Shown: piece after piece, positions 52,241 to 62,047 of the stretch
Position numbering within the stretch: the first letter of the stretch is position 1
How the letters are laid out: each line of letters starts with the position of its first letter
DNA from: Pseudomonadales bacterium
GTDB taxonomy: Bacteria; Pseudomonadota; Gammaproteobacteria; Pseudomonadales; UBA7239
Length of the DNA: 64,000 nucleotides
Direction: 5' to 3'
Assembly: GCA_041395665.1 (NCBI GenBank)
Contig: JAWLAB010000008.1
Location: 1 to 64,000 of the forward strand
Translations under genes and position numbers: made by a program
The notes under the pieces: generated by a model
What the model was told of the DNA's origin: nothing
The model's database searches: none
What the model saw: only the letters and a program-made list of their open reading frames with translations

Positions 52241-54112
52241 CTATCGATTTTGCAGCGACGACATCAACGCGCGCAACTTGGCGGGCTTCACGGGTTTTGC
52301 CATAAACAGATAGCCACGATCTTCCACCAAGCGCCGAATATCTTCCGTGTTGTTGGCAGTGATCACTAAAACAGACAAATCGCGTTTTGCCGCGCTGATC
52401 AAATGACCCGCCACATCCAAGCCTGTCGCGCCGTCATCTAACTGATAATCGGCGATCACAAGATCCGGTAAGTTTTGCTGCAATGCCTGCATGGATGACG
52501 CAGCATCATGTGCCGTCGCCACAGCGCAACCCCAGCCTTCCAGCAACGCCCTCATACCTGCTAGCACGCTAGGTTCGTTATCAACGCACAAAACGGTGAG
52601 TGCAAGATTACCTCCTGCATGGATGGCAGTTGTTTGTGCAGGCATCAGCATAGAAGGCTGAGCATGAGCGATAGGAACATCGACTGAAAACACTGAACCG
52701 TGTTGCGGCCAAGAGCGTAAGTTAATGGGATGATCAAGCAGCCGCGAGATGCGATCAGCAATTGCAAGCCCCAAACCTAAACCTCGCTCGCCTTTATCAT
52801 GCTCAGGCGTTTTTAGGCGGTGAAACTCTAGAAAAATTTCACTGCATTTATCTTGTGGAATGCCGGGCCCTGTATCCCACACCTCTATACGCAACATATT
52901 TCCTAAACGCCGACAACCCAACAGCACTCGACCGCTACTGGTGTAACGAACCGCGTTCGACAAAAAGTTCTGCAAAATGCGGCGCAATAAATGCGGATCA
53001 CTCCACACAGCTTGGTGCGTTTGCACCATACGAAAGTCGATATTGCGCGCCTGTGCCAAGGCAGTGAAATCTCGCCCTAAACGATCAAATAAATCTTTTA
53101 AATAAAAAACTTCTCGCTTTGGTTCGACTACACCAGCGTCCAAGCGAGACGCTTCAAGCATACTGTTGATCAACGCATCTGCCGCTTGCAGCGATAACAC
53201 AATATTTTCTGAAAAAGTTTGCAACTCGCTCTCGTGTGTTTTTTGCGCCAAAGCGGATGCAAACAAAGAGGCGGCATTCAGTGGCTGCATCAAGTCATGG
53301 CTCGCCGCAGCAAGAAATCGCGTCTTCGATAAATTGGCCTGTTCGGCTTCTGACTTTGCCAACTCCAATTCTTGCGTACGCTGCTGTACACGTAATTCCA
53401 ATGTTTCATTGGATGCACGCAATTGTCGTTCTAACTCTTTGTGCGCGGTAATATCGGTATAGCTCGTGACAAAACCACCGCCAGGCATTGGATTACCGCT
53501 CACCTCCAACACACGCCCTTCTGGTCGATAGCGTTCAAAGTTATGCGGATTACCTTCCTTCAAATAACGAATACGCTTTTCAACCTCAGCATCCAATTCT
53601 TCTGGCTGGCAGCCAATTTTTTCGAGATTAAATCGAATCAAATCTGCAACTGGTCTACCGGTTCTTACATAATCATCGGGATACTCAAAAAACTCTAAAT
53701 AGCGTTTATTCCATGCCACCATGCGCATCTGTTGATCAACAACACTGATACCTTGTGAGATGTGTTCAATCGATGATTGAACCAACTCCTGCATGAATTC
53801 AAAAAAGAATCGTGCACCACTGATGATACTAAGCACATCGGCAATTTGAACGGCGCCGCGCACAACAAACGCACGCACCATATTGCCAATAGCCACAGAT
53901 TCCGTATTACCGACAGACTGACAAATAATCTCTTCAGCGACATCAATATCAAAAGTAGAAACAACTAACTCTCCGCTAAACGCTTTACCTTGTGCAGCGT
54001 AAGCTTGTTGAAATTTTATTGTCGCTTCATCAGGCGGCATAAACCCCTGAGCAAACTCGATTAACTCTTTGAGTAAAACCAGCGGTTTGACTTCAGGGGC
54101 ATCCACAAACAA
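52241..54112 (-). CDS. PAS-domain hybrid sensor histidine kinase (ErcS'/NahK-like)
   Basis: This is a soluble 623-residue hybrid kinase. An N-terminal region (about 1-105) is of unclear fold. A PAS domain (about 110-230) includes SQGISVVDQQMRMVAWNKRYLEFF, followed by a coiled coil (about 230-260). The dimerisation domain has phosphoacceptor His272 in AAASHDLMQPLNAA, then an ATPase domain with DTGPGIPQDKCSEIF and GERGLGLGLAIADR. A C-terminal receiver domain has Asp555 and Lys606. This layout is that of the ErcS/ErcS'/NahK group, but the symporter domain of ErcS is absent. It starts nine bases after the GMC oxidoreductase stop, so both share a transcript. Confidence 0.85.
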   Translation of the reverse strand: MFVDAPEVKPLVLLKELIEFAQGFMPPDEATIKFQQAYAAQGKAFSGELVVSTFDIDVAEEIICQSVGNTESVAIGNMVRAFVVRGAVQIADVLSIISGARFFFEFMQELVQSSIEHISQGISVVDQQMRMVAWNKRYLEFFEYPDDYVRTGRPVADLIRFNLEKIGCQPEELDAEVEKRIRYLKEGNPHNFERYRPEGRVLEVSGNPMPGGGFVTSYTDITAHKELERQLRASNETLELRVQQRTQELELAKSEAEQANLSKTRFLAAASHDLMQPLNAASLFASALAQKTHESELQTFSENIVLSLQAADALINSMLEASRLDAGVVEPKREVFYLKDLFDRLGRDFTALAQARNIDFRMVQTHQAVWSDPHLLRRILQNFLSNAVRYTSSGRVLLGCRRLGNMLRIEVWDTGPGIPQDKCSEIFLEFHRLKTPEHDKGERGLGLGLAIADRISRLLDHPINLRSWPQHGSVFSVDVPIAHAQPSMLMPAQTTAIHAGGNLALTVLCVDNEPSVLAGMRALLEGWGCAVATAHDAASSMQALQQNLPDLVIADYQLDDGATGLDVAGHLISAAKRDLSVLVITANNTEDIRRLVEDRGYLFMAKPVKPAKLRALMSSLQNR

Positions 54113-54121
54113 TACCTAGCA

Positions 54122-55726
54122 TCAAGCCTCAGCAGGCAACTTACGACCGAGAATGAGATCGGAACATTTTTCACCGATCATCATGCAAGGCGCGTTGGTA
54201 TTGCCGCCAATTAATGTTGGCATGATGGAAGCATCTGCAACGCGCAATCCTTCAATCCCGTGTACACGCAATTCATTATCAACAACGGCTTGTTCATCCG
54301 ATCCCATTTTGCAGGTGCCAACAGGGTGATAAACCGTTTCGCACACTTGGCGCAAAAACTCACGGATTCTACCTTCATCCGTTAAATGTTTATCTGGGCG
54401 CGATGGCTCGCCCATCAAACCATCCCACGCTTTGGCTTGTGCAATATCGCGCACAATTTCATAGCTGCGTTGTATCACTTTCCAATCGTGCTCATTGTCG
54501 AGAAAATTAAAATCCACCAAGGGTGATGCAAACGGATCCGCACTCGCCGGTGTGACAGAGCCACGACTCTGCGGGCGCAGCTGACAAGCGTGAATTGACA
54601 TGCCGTGTTGCTTAGGGATTGGATCAATCAAACCGTGCATCAGAATCGGAATAAAGTGCAGCTGAATATCAGGAATCGCTAAATCAGACGATGATTTCAC
54701 AAAACCGCCCGCTTCAATCATGTTGCAAGCAGCAATGCCTTTGCCGAGCACAAAATATTCAAAGGCTGTTTTAATTTGCAGTGGAATTTGCGTTGCTGCA
54801 GCATTCATTGTGATTGGCTTGGTGCAAGTGTAGTTGACCAAAATATCCAAATGCTCTTGCAAATTATGACCGACACCTGGCAGATCTTTTAGTACTTTGA
54901 TACCGGCGCGTTCTAAATCTTCTTTACGACCAATACCTGAAGTTTGCAGAATATGTGGCGACTTGATAGCACCTGCCGACAACACCACTTCGCGTTTCGC
55001 TTCTACTAAACAGGACTTGCGACCCTGCTGATACTCCACGCCCGTTGCGCGATTGCCGTCCAACAAAATTCGCGTGACATGTGCGCCAGTCACAATCGTC
55101 AAATTAGGACGCTTACGCACTTCCGGCGTAAGAAAAGCTACTGCAGAACTGGAGCGTTTTCCGTTACGCAAAGTGGCTTGATAGCGTGCAAAGCCTTCTT
55201 GCTGCGCGCCATTAAAATCATCCGTTGCTGAGTAGCCCAACTCTAAACCCGCTGCAATAAATTTGTCGTACAAAATATTATCGCAAGGTGCGTCAGAAAC
55301 TTTTAAGCCACCACCCACACCGTGGTAGCGCGACTCGCCGCGCACATTGTCTTCGGAGCGCTTGAAGTACGGCAGCACTTCGTTATAAGACCAACCGGCA
55401 TTGCCCAACTCGCTCCAATGGTCGTAATCCCATTGATTGCCGCGAATGTAAACCATGCCATTCAAGCTGCTCGACCCGCCCAACAATTTTCCACGCGGCA
55501 CATAAATTTTGCGATTATTCAATGCAGGCTGTGGCACGGTGTACATCTGCCAATTCATTTTGTTGCTTTTTAATACTTCCGCAGCACCGCCTGGCATATG
55601 CACCATAGGATTATTGTCTTTTGGACCCGCCTCTAACAGCAGCACTTTATGTTGTGTGTTTTCAGACAATCGCGCAGCTAATACACAACCTGCCGACCCT
55701 GCACCAATGACGATGTAATCAAACAT
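54122..55726 (-). CDS. GMC-family FAD-dependent alcohol/choline dehydrogenase-like oxidoreductase
   Basis: This is a 534-residue flavoprotein that oxidises an alcohol to an aldehyde. The FAD-binding motif is DYIVIGAGSAGCVLAARLSE (3-22). GMC signature 1 is around PRGKLLGGSSSLNGMVYIRG (about 78-97), signature 2 around GAIKSPHILQTSGIG, and the catalytic histidine is in YHPVGTCKMGSD near 470. Close families are choline dehydrogenase BetA and aliphatic alcohol dehydrogenase AlkJ. The absence of betaine genes and the presence of lipophilic-transport genes favour an AlkJ-like role (inference). It is cotranscribed with the hybrid kinase. Confidence 0.88.
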   Translation of the reverse strand: MFDYIVIGAGSAGCVLAARLSENTQHKVLLLEAGPKDNNPMVHMPGGAAEVLKSNKMNWQMYTVPQPALNNRKIYVPRGKLLGGSSSLNGMVYIRGNQWDYDHWSELGNAGWSYNEVLPYFKRSEDNVRGESRYHGVGGGLKVSDAPCDNILYDKFIAAGLELGYSATDDFNGAQQEGFARYQATLRNGKRSSSAVAFLTPEVRKRPNLTIVTGAHVTRILLDGNRATGVEYQQGRKSCLVEAKREVVLSAGAIKSPHILQTSGIGRKEDLERAGIKVLKDLPGVGHNLQEHLDILVNYTCTKPITMNAAATQIPLQIKTAFEYFVLGKGIAACNMIEAGGFVKSSSDLAIPDIQLHFIPILMHGLIDPIPKQHGMSIHACQLRPQSRGSVTPASADPFASPLVDFNFLDNEHDWKVIQRSYEIVRDIAQAKAWDGLMGEPSRPDKHLTDEGRIREFLRQVCETVYHPVGTCKMGSDEQAVVDNELRVHGIEGLRVADASIMPTLIGGNTNAPCMMIGEKCSDLILGRKLPAEA

Positions 55727-55763
55727 GATGACTCCTTTTCTTTAATCAATTTGGGTAATCGTT

Positions 55764-55796
55764 ACAAATAAAAAGCCCGTGCAGACCACGGGCTTT
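55764..55796 (-). terminator. Terminator after the RND transporter gene
   Basis: A perfect 10-bp stem AAAGCCCGTG/CACGGGCTTT closes a five-base loop. On the minus strand it is followed by TTATTTG. It lies 30 bp beyond the RND stop and before the GMC gene, separating the two transcripts. Confidence 0.78.
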
Positions 55797-55826
55797 AGTC
55801 ATTTTTATCAAAACATTAAAACAACA

Positions 55827-58289
55827 TCAGGTCGCTGCTTTGCCGCCTTTAGGCAGCAAAAAATGCGCCAAGGCAGGAAGCAGCGTCAGTGCACCCACCA
55901 TGTTCCAAAGGAACATGAACACCAACAAAATACCCATATCTTTTTGGAATTGAATTGCAGACCAATACCAAGTGGCCACACCCAACGCCAAAGTTAAGCC
56001 GGTAAAACTGACGGCTTTGCCAGTCGTTTTTAATGTCAGCAAATACGCATCACGCAATGATTTGCCTTCTTTAAAATAGCCTTCCATACGGCTGTAGATA
56101 TAAATACCGTAATCCACACCAACACCAACGCCTAAAGTGATAACCGGCAGCGTGGCAACTTTTACACCGATACCCAGTTTTGCCATCAATGCTTCACATA
56201 AAATTGAGGTCAATGCCAACGGGCCTAAGATACAAAGCATCGCTTTAATGGATGGGAAGGTGAAGAACACCAGCGCAGCGACCACGGCATAAACCAACCA
56301 CAGCATTTTATTTTGTGCCGAATGAATTTCTTGGTTAACTGCAGCAGCAATACCCGCATTGCCTGTAGCCAATCTGAACTGTACTTCTGCTGTATTGTGT
56401 TGATCAGCAAAGTCTTTAACGACTTTAGCAACGCGATCCAATGTTTCAGCTTTGTGATCTTTCAAAAAAGCCACAACGGGAGCAAAGCTACATTTTTCGT
56501 TAACCAGCCCCATATCCGAAGTTATGCTAAAAGAGCCATCAATGGCTTCTTGGTTGCGCCCCAAAGCCATCCATTTGATATGACCTTCAGTCAAACCCGC
56601 AATAAAGTTTTTGGCGACAAACGCAGCGGATGCGGTAGCTTGCACACCTTCAGTATTATTAAGCACCCACTCCAAATCATCCATGGCTTCCATGTTTTTT
56701 TGCTTAAAGCAATCGTTCGGCGCCGTTGTCACCATAGTGACAAATAAATCAGAACTGGTTGCATAATTTGAAGTGATAAATTTGACATCTTTGTTATAGG
56801 TGGAGTCAGGTCGCAACTCTGGTGCACCTTCCGCAATATCACCAATTTTTAGAAATTGTCTTTCGTAAACGCTATATACAGCCAATGTTCCCGCAAAAAT
56901 TAGCGAAATAATGGCCCATTTTGATTCCGTAAACTTCGCCAAAAATAACCAGATAAAAGAATCATTTTCTTGGCTCAACTGCATATGTTTTACACCGGAT
57001 GGAGCAATGCCCGAGTAAGACAAGAGAATAGGCAACAACATTAATTTTAATACGATCAGCACTGCGGTGCCGATACAAGCTGTATAGGCCAATTCTTTGA
57101 TGGCTGAAATAGGAATCAACACCATCGTTAAAAAGCTGAATGCGTTAGTCAGCAACGCAGTGATGCCAGGCAAGTAGTTGGTTCGGAAAGCACGACGGCT
57201 GGCTTGTAACTTGTTGTGTCCATTCGCCATCTCGACAGCCATTGCGTTCACATACTGCACACTGTGGCTAACACCGATAGCCACCAGCAAAAACGGCACC
57301 AGCATTGAGAACAGCCCTATCCCAGAAAAGACCTCCACATTTTCAAGCACGCCATTTACTTTTACAGGCACATTGCCGTAAGGGACACTAAATTCTGACA
57401 TCACGCTCAAAATGCCCAACATCCAAACAACTGCGATAACCGAAGTTAGCAACGGCATCAATGCTGCGCGCCAGCAGCGAGCATATAAATACAAAAGCAC
57501 AATGGTTAGCACGATGGCTATCGCACCAAAGAATACAATTTGACTGGAACCTGTAATGAAATCACCGATCATTTTAGGTTCACCGATGATATAAACGCGG
57601 TACTTGCCGCCGTACTGTTTATCGATATCCGTACGGATGCTTTCCAAAATATCGCCTAAATCTTGGAAATCGATCGTGTCGCCCGTCGCATGCCCTCTTT
57701 CAGGATCATCACTGGGGTAAGTGGAATAAACATACGACTCCACAATAGAAGATTTGAAGTTATCTGAAATCAGTCGACCGATTTCTGTAGAGCGAAACAC
57801 ATTGAGTTTAACGCGCTCTAAACTTTCTGCGCTGCCGTCATATTCACCAGGAATCAAACGATCGCCATCAAAACCCTGTGGCGTTACCGCCTGCCAGCGC
57901 ACGGATGGCGCCCACATTGAGCGCAATGAAGTGCGGTCAACACCATTGATATTAAACACTTTGTCGTGCACATTTTGCACAACTTGCAGATACTCTTTCT
58001 CAAAAATATCACCTTGTGTATTTTCTATCGCGATTTTGAAAGATAGACCTTTCTGCGTTAGATCATCCAAGCGACTAAACATATTTTGTAAATATTCATG
58101 CTGCATCGGCAGCATTTTTTCAAACCGCGCATCAATTTTGATTCTGGTCATTTCAAAACCGAAATAAAGCGTCAACACTGAAATAATCACCAGCCACATG
58201 GGGCGGCGATTAAAGATCAGTTTCTCCATTCTTTTTTCTTCGTCACCGTAACGGTACGGCTCACCGTATTGACGCGCTGCTCCAGCCAT
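55827..58289 (-). CDS. RND/MMPL superfamily transporter
   Basis: This is an 820-residue inner-membrane transporter with two halves of about six membrane helices, each preceded by a large periplasmic loop. Examples are the first helix PMWLVIISVLTLYFGFEM, then SVIAVVWMLGILSVM and the conserved THR-like box LGVGVGVDYGIYIYSRMEGYFKEG in the second half. It belongs to the MMPL/hopanoid-type RND branch that moves lipids or hydrophobic molecules. The ATG at 58289 has AGAGG nine bases upstream; the frame also contains a TTG at 58298. It lies 58 bp behind the YCF48 gene, forming a pair seen repeatedly with DUF1302 proteins. Confidence 0.87.
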   Translation of the reverse strand: MAGAARQYGEPYRYGDEEKRMEKLIFNRRPMWLVIISVLTLYFGFEMTRIKIDARFEKMLPMQHEYLQNMFSRLDDLTQKGLSFKIAIENTQGDIFEKEYLQVVQNVHDKVFNINGVDRTSLRSMWAPSVRWQAVTPQGFDGDRLIPGEYDGSAESLERVKLNVFRSTEIGRLISDNFKSSIVESYVYSTYPSDDPERGHATGDTIDFQDLGDILESIRTDIDKQYGGKYRVYIIGEPKMIGDFITGSSQIVFFGAIAIVLTIVLLYLYARCWRAALMPLLTSVIAVVWMLGILSVMSEFSVPYGNVPVKVNGVLENVEVFSGIGLFSMLVPFLLVAIGVSHSVQYVNAMAVEMANGHNKLQASRRAFRTNYLPGITALLTNAFSFLTMVLIPISAIKELAYTACIGTAVLIVLKLMLLPILLSYSGIAPSGVKHMQLSQENDSFIWLFLAKFTESKWAIISLIFAGTLAVYSVYERQFLKIGDIAEGAPELRPDSTYNKDVKFITSNYATSSDLFVTMVTTAPNDCFKQKNMEAMDDLEWVLNNTEGVQATASAAFVAKNFIAGLTEGHIKWMALGRNQEAIDGSFSITSDMGLVNEKCSFAPVVAFLKDHKAETLDRVAKVVKDFADQHNTAEVQFRLATGNAGIAAAVNQEIHSAQNKMLWLVYAVVAALVFFTFPSIKAMLCILGPLALTSILCEALMAKLGIGVKVATLPVITLGVGVGVDYGIYIYSRMEGYFKEGKSLRDAYLLTLKTTGKAVSFTGLTLALGVATWYWSAIQFQKDMGILLVFMFLWNMVGALTLLPALAHFLLPKGGKAAT

Positions 58290-58347
58290 ACTGCTCAACC
58301 TCTAGCTTAAAGTTATTGTTTTATCGAATTATCAACAGGAGTAACAA

Positions 58348-59609
58348 TTACAAACTGGCTGGCGGCACAATCTCCACACCGCCCGCTCCAACAAGAATGT
58401 AATTGCCATCTGCTGCCACAGCGACCGATGCAACAGTCAGCCTGTTCTTGCGAATATTCTCTTGAAAAGTGCGGCCACCATCGCGGCTTCTTAAAAAAGC
58501 ACCATCGTTACCTACCGCTAACACCGTATCTTTATCAACAAACAATGCGGTGTTGATATTCTTATGCAGTGTCTCAACAATTTGCTTCCAGCTGTTGCCG
58601 CGATCCAATGAGCGATACATCACACCGCGTAAGCCGGCAATAAACACTTCGCTCTCTGAAACGATATTGATCGCAAAAAATGAGCCTTTTTCTGGATCGG
58701 GGACTCCAATTGCGTCCAATTGACACCGCCATTGGTACTGCGGAGAACTTGCCCCGCTTCACCGACGATATACATCAGATCTCCCTGACCCACGACGGCG
58801 TTGAGATGGTTTTTATCAGGATTATTTAAGCGATCAGCAACGCTAGCCCATGTCACACCACCGTCTGTGGTGGTAATAAATTCGCCAAAAGCACCGACAG
58901 CGAAACCGGTTTGCGCATCGCGAAACCACACATCCATCAGTGGGTTAGCGACTGTGTGAGTCAATGCGGCTTTAGCGTCGTCAAGATCAGCTTCCACACT
59001 AGAAATTTTGTCATCGAGTTCTGCCACCATGGCTTCTACTTGAGCGTGCGCAGTGTCAGCGGCGTCCTCACCATCAACGCTTTCAGGAGTCTCTTCACCC
59101 GTTGATTGACTCAGCCCCTCTAGCTGATCTTCTGCTGCGGCCTTATTTTTTCTAATTCCTTTAGTTTTTCTTCTAGCACGGGAATACTGCTAGCCATGAG
59201 CTTGCGCGTAAATTTCAAACCATCTAATTGGATTGCCCATGTTTTACCAGCGTCACTGGTATGCAGCACCAAGGCGTCGTGGCCAACCGCCCAACCGTCT
59301 GTTGGCGATATAAAAGACTGCGTTGATCATAGATCGCGTAGGAACTTCTGATTGCTGCCAAGTCTTGCCATTGTCATCAGAAGTGGCGATATGCCCTCGT
59401 TCACCGACAATAACCAGTCGATCACCCGCACGCGCGATATCCAATAAAAGTGACTGTGCCACTTTCTCGCTTTTAATCGCTGGTTTCTGGCTGCCGGTTG
59501 AGGTTTCTTGCGCGGTGGCCACCATGCAGGTTGCCAGTAATACCGTTGTTGCTGTAACTCCGCGCAACAGCGCGACTAAAGCCCGAGAGGACGCGTTTCT
59601 TTTACTCAT
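58348..59609 (-). pseudogene. YCF48/BNR-like beta-propeller protein, three frameshifts
   Basis: This is a secreted protein with a signal peptide (MSKRNASSRALV... ending VATAQ) and photosystem-assembly-like BNR repeats (VGERGHIATSDDNGKTWQQ; VGAFGEFITTTDGGVTWASV; VGEAGQVLRSTNGGVNWTQL; VGNDGAFLRSRDGGRTFQE). It is broken by three one-base changes: one extra base near 59303 (IANRRLGG should be PTDGWAVGHDALV), one A missing in the A run at 59146-59151 on the minus strand, and one C missing in the run at 58699-58702. The repaired protein is continuous. A Glu/Ala-rich coiled segment (about EKLKELEKNKAAAEDQLEGLSQ to EADLDDAKAAL) interrupts the propeller. It forms an operon with the RND gene. The changes are all of the read-error type, but genuine decay is possible. 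Confidence 0.72.
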
Positions 59610-59888
59610 TCTTATGTGCCCTGAATCATCTACGTAAAACATGCCAACACCATCTCGACGCACAGCGCCAAGCAATGCGGCATACCATAAAGCTGTGCCA
59701 GCAGAAGCAGGTACCGCAAAGCCGATTGACCGGTTTTTTGCTGGCGAGACTTTCTACTTGCGAGGAACTCAATATTCGTAGCTTACTAAGGTAGTGCCAT
59801 CTTGTTGTCGGCCTTCCTCCGCCAACAAGACTGGCCAATCTTACCGCACACCTTCTACAGGTAAACCGAAGTAAGACCAGCTAAACCT

Positions 59889-61113
59889 CTAATAACTTTT
59901 AGGCTTCCCGTGGTATTGCAGCAACATCCAAGCACCACATAACAAAATAACCACCGCAACAAAAGGCGCTCGGGGATACCACTCATACAATACGCCCGCA
60001 CCAAAAGGGCCAATGACATAACCCAACGCAGGGCACGCAGCCAAAAGCCAGCAATCGCGCCTTGTTCATTGGCTTCCACGCTCAGCGAGACCGCCGCTGA
60101 AAATCCGGACCTGTAATCCCTAAGCCCAAACCCAGCAACACAACGCTCACACACAAAAGACTCACGCCCGTCGCTATTGCCAACAAGCCAAAGCCCAATA
60201 CCATCAATGGAATTCCCACTTGCAGCAGTTTTGATGGCGACCATCCCAATCGCTGCACCAAGATCAGCTGCCCAAACACGGTGGCGCCAGCCATGAGCGC
60301 TTGCGTGATGCCTAGCAGTGTTGCGGAACTCAAAGCATCACGCCCTGTGACATACGGCAGATAAAAACCCATCATCTGTGTAGAGACAGACATACCCAAA
60401 TACACAATAACGCCTACCAACAACAAATGACGGTAACGCACATCAAAATAACCGAGCTTCCCAGCTGGCGCTTCATGATGCTGTGCAGTCGAGGCATGGC
60501 GCGTCGGCTCCACCAAAAACTTAGCCACTAAAACGGCAATACACAGCGCCAACACAACCGCAGCATACAAAGGCGCTAACAGTGACCAAGCGCCCAACAT
60601 CACCAGTGACGGCCCAACAATGGCACCGACACCATGCGCTGCACCGGTTTGGCTCAAACCCACTGCGCGTTCGTCCGGCAAAGTAATATCGATGACATAC
60701 GCGGTGATGGCTGGCAGCATCGCCGCAATCAAAAATGCTTGCAGTAACCGACTGGCAAAAACGCCGTAATACAGCGTATCCACGGCAATGAGCTGCATCT
60801 GACTCAGTGTAAAAAACAGCACTAATAACAATGCGGAGAAGCAATAACCGCCGACGCCAATCAAGATAGAAGTGCGCCGTCCCCACTGATCACTTTTCCT
60901 GCCCCACCATGGGCTCACTAGAAAAACCATCAACGCAGCACAACTGCCAATCAGAGTAATTTGTCGCGTCGTCAAACCCAAATCAGTACCAATCAACGGC
61001 AACAGACTAAACACCACGCTGTTAACAACGCCGTACGATGTCACTGTGAGCAACAGCACCCAATACGAAAGAGGATTCGGGCAGCGAGAAGTTGGGGATT
61101 TTAGCGCTAGCAA
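59889..61113 (-). pseudogene. MFS transporter (TetA-like drug/proton antiporter type), two frameshifts near the C-terminus
   Basis: This is a 12-helix major-facilitator protein of about 407 residues once repaired. The loop motif GRKSDQWGRRTSILIG near residue 71 and the antiporter motif C region SQTGAAHGVGAIVGPSL are intact. The first frame stops at 60082 after GLGLGITGPDFQ. A base missing near 60098 restores GPGFSAAVSLSVEANEQGAIAGFWL. A second missing base near 60046 restores ACPALGYVIGPFGAGVLYEW and the stop at 59889. The start is a TTG at 61113 behind AAAGGG. The substrate is unknown. About 280 bp without a recognisable gene separates it from the YCF48 gene. Confidence 0.72.
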
Positions 61114-61140
61114 AAGGCACCCTTTAGGATGTAAACGACA

Positions 61141-61171
61141 AAAACAACAAAGGCCGCTCGAAGCGACCTTT
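61141..61171 (-). terminator. Terminator of the rubredoxin gene
   Basis: On the minus strand AAAGGTCGCT and AGCGGCCTTT pair over 10 bp (one G.U) around a three-base loop. They are followed by GTTGTTTTTG. The hairpin begins 26 bp beyond the rubredoxin stop. Confidence 0.65.
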
Positions 61172-61197
61172 ACCGTAGTGCAGTGTAATGCTGTGGA

Positions 61198-61371
61198 TTA
61201 GGCAGTTTGTACCATTTCAAAATCGTACTTGCTGACGCCGCATTCTGGGCATTCCCAATCATCGGGTACATCTTCCCATTTAGTGCCTGGCGCAATACCT
61301 TCTTCTGGCAGGCCTTTCTCTTCGTCGTAGATAAAGCCACAAATTACACATTCAAACTTTCTGTACGCCAT
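61198..61371 (-). CDS. Rubredoxin
   Basis: This is a 57-residue one-iron electron carrier. The two cysteine pairs are CVICG and CPECG, with the usual YDEEKGLPEEGIAPGTKWEDVPDDW between them. The ATG at 61371 has GGAGG directly upstream and is clearly preferred over the longer open frame. Rubredoxins feed electrons to alkane hydroxylases and to oxygen or superoxide detoxification enzymes; no partner reductase is in the window. Confidence 0.95.
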   Translation of the reverse strand: MAYRKFECVICGFIYDEEKGLPEEGIAPGTKWEDVPDDWECPECGVSKYDFEMVQTA

Positions 61372-61588
61372 AAGGCCTCCACTCAACATTTCTCGAATAC
61401 GGCAAAGCGCCGCATTATAAACAGATTGCCAGCCGATACTCACTGCGACAATCCGATGCCCGCTGCACTACTGTGCCGAACGCCATTGTATGCAGCGAAT
61501 AGGAGGCGATACTGACCTTTATCAATACTTCAGTATTCACCTTTATACTGATCGCCCTGCAAATGCTTGCCTTCAAGGATCGCTGACC

Positions 61589-62029
61589 GTGAACCGACTC
61601 CTCCTTTCCCTCTTGGCTTTTTTTGTCAGCACCGCAAGTTTTGCCGACGGGCCAAGGTACCAAGTTCTTACACAACTTGAAGGCATGACCATTAACTACT
61701 TTGTATCAAGCGGCGTCGTTAAAACCACGCTGTACGCGACCAATCACGACCGCATCCCCGTTATTTGCGATGCAAAAATGATCACCAATCGCCAAGAAGT
61801 AACCAAAGCGCAAGACCAATCTGTTGCGCCACAGCAAACAGCCGTTTTTGCCTTCCGCCACGGAAAATCCATCACGGATATTCGTCTTTACTTAATGTGT
61901 ACAGCAGATAAAAACGCCAAGATTGAAGAGCTACCACCTACCACACAACCTCAAAAAACCTCACCAGAAAAAAGAGTAACACCGCAAAAAACTATTCCTG
62001 TAGTGGAAGAAGATCTCGGCCGTTACTGA
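61589..62029 (+). CDS. Small secreted protein of unknown function
   Basis: This is a 146-residue protein with a signal peptide (NRLLLSLLAFFVSTASFA, about 1-20). It has a folded beta-rich domain (about 25-110) with two cysteines (VICDAK and YLMCTAD), which may form a disulfide. A Pro/Lys/Thr-rich tail (PPTTQPQKTSPEKRVTPQK) and an acidic end follow. I do not recognise the family. The GTG at 61589 follows AAGGA. It lies 18 bp before mtnA on the same strand. Confidence 0.6.
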   Translation: MNRLLLSLLAFFVSTASFADGPRYQVLTQLEGMTINYFVSSGVVKTTLYATNHDRIPVICDAKMITNRQEVTKAQDQSVAPQQTAVFAFRHGKSITDIRLYLMCTADKNAKIEELPPTTQPQKTSPEKRVTPQKTIPVVEEDLGRY

Positions 62030-62047
62030 TATTGATTAGGCAGAACC

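Noticed and set aside
59626..59838. 70-codon open frame before the YCF48 gene
   Set aside because: It is rich in Cys/Trp/Arg with no start context and overlaps the YCF48 leader; it is not supported as a gene.
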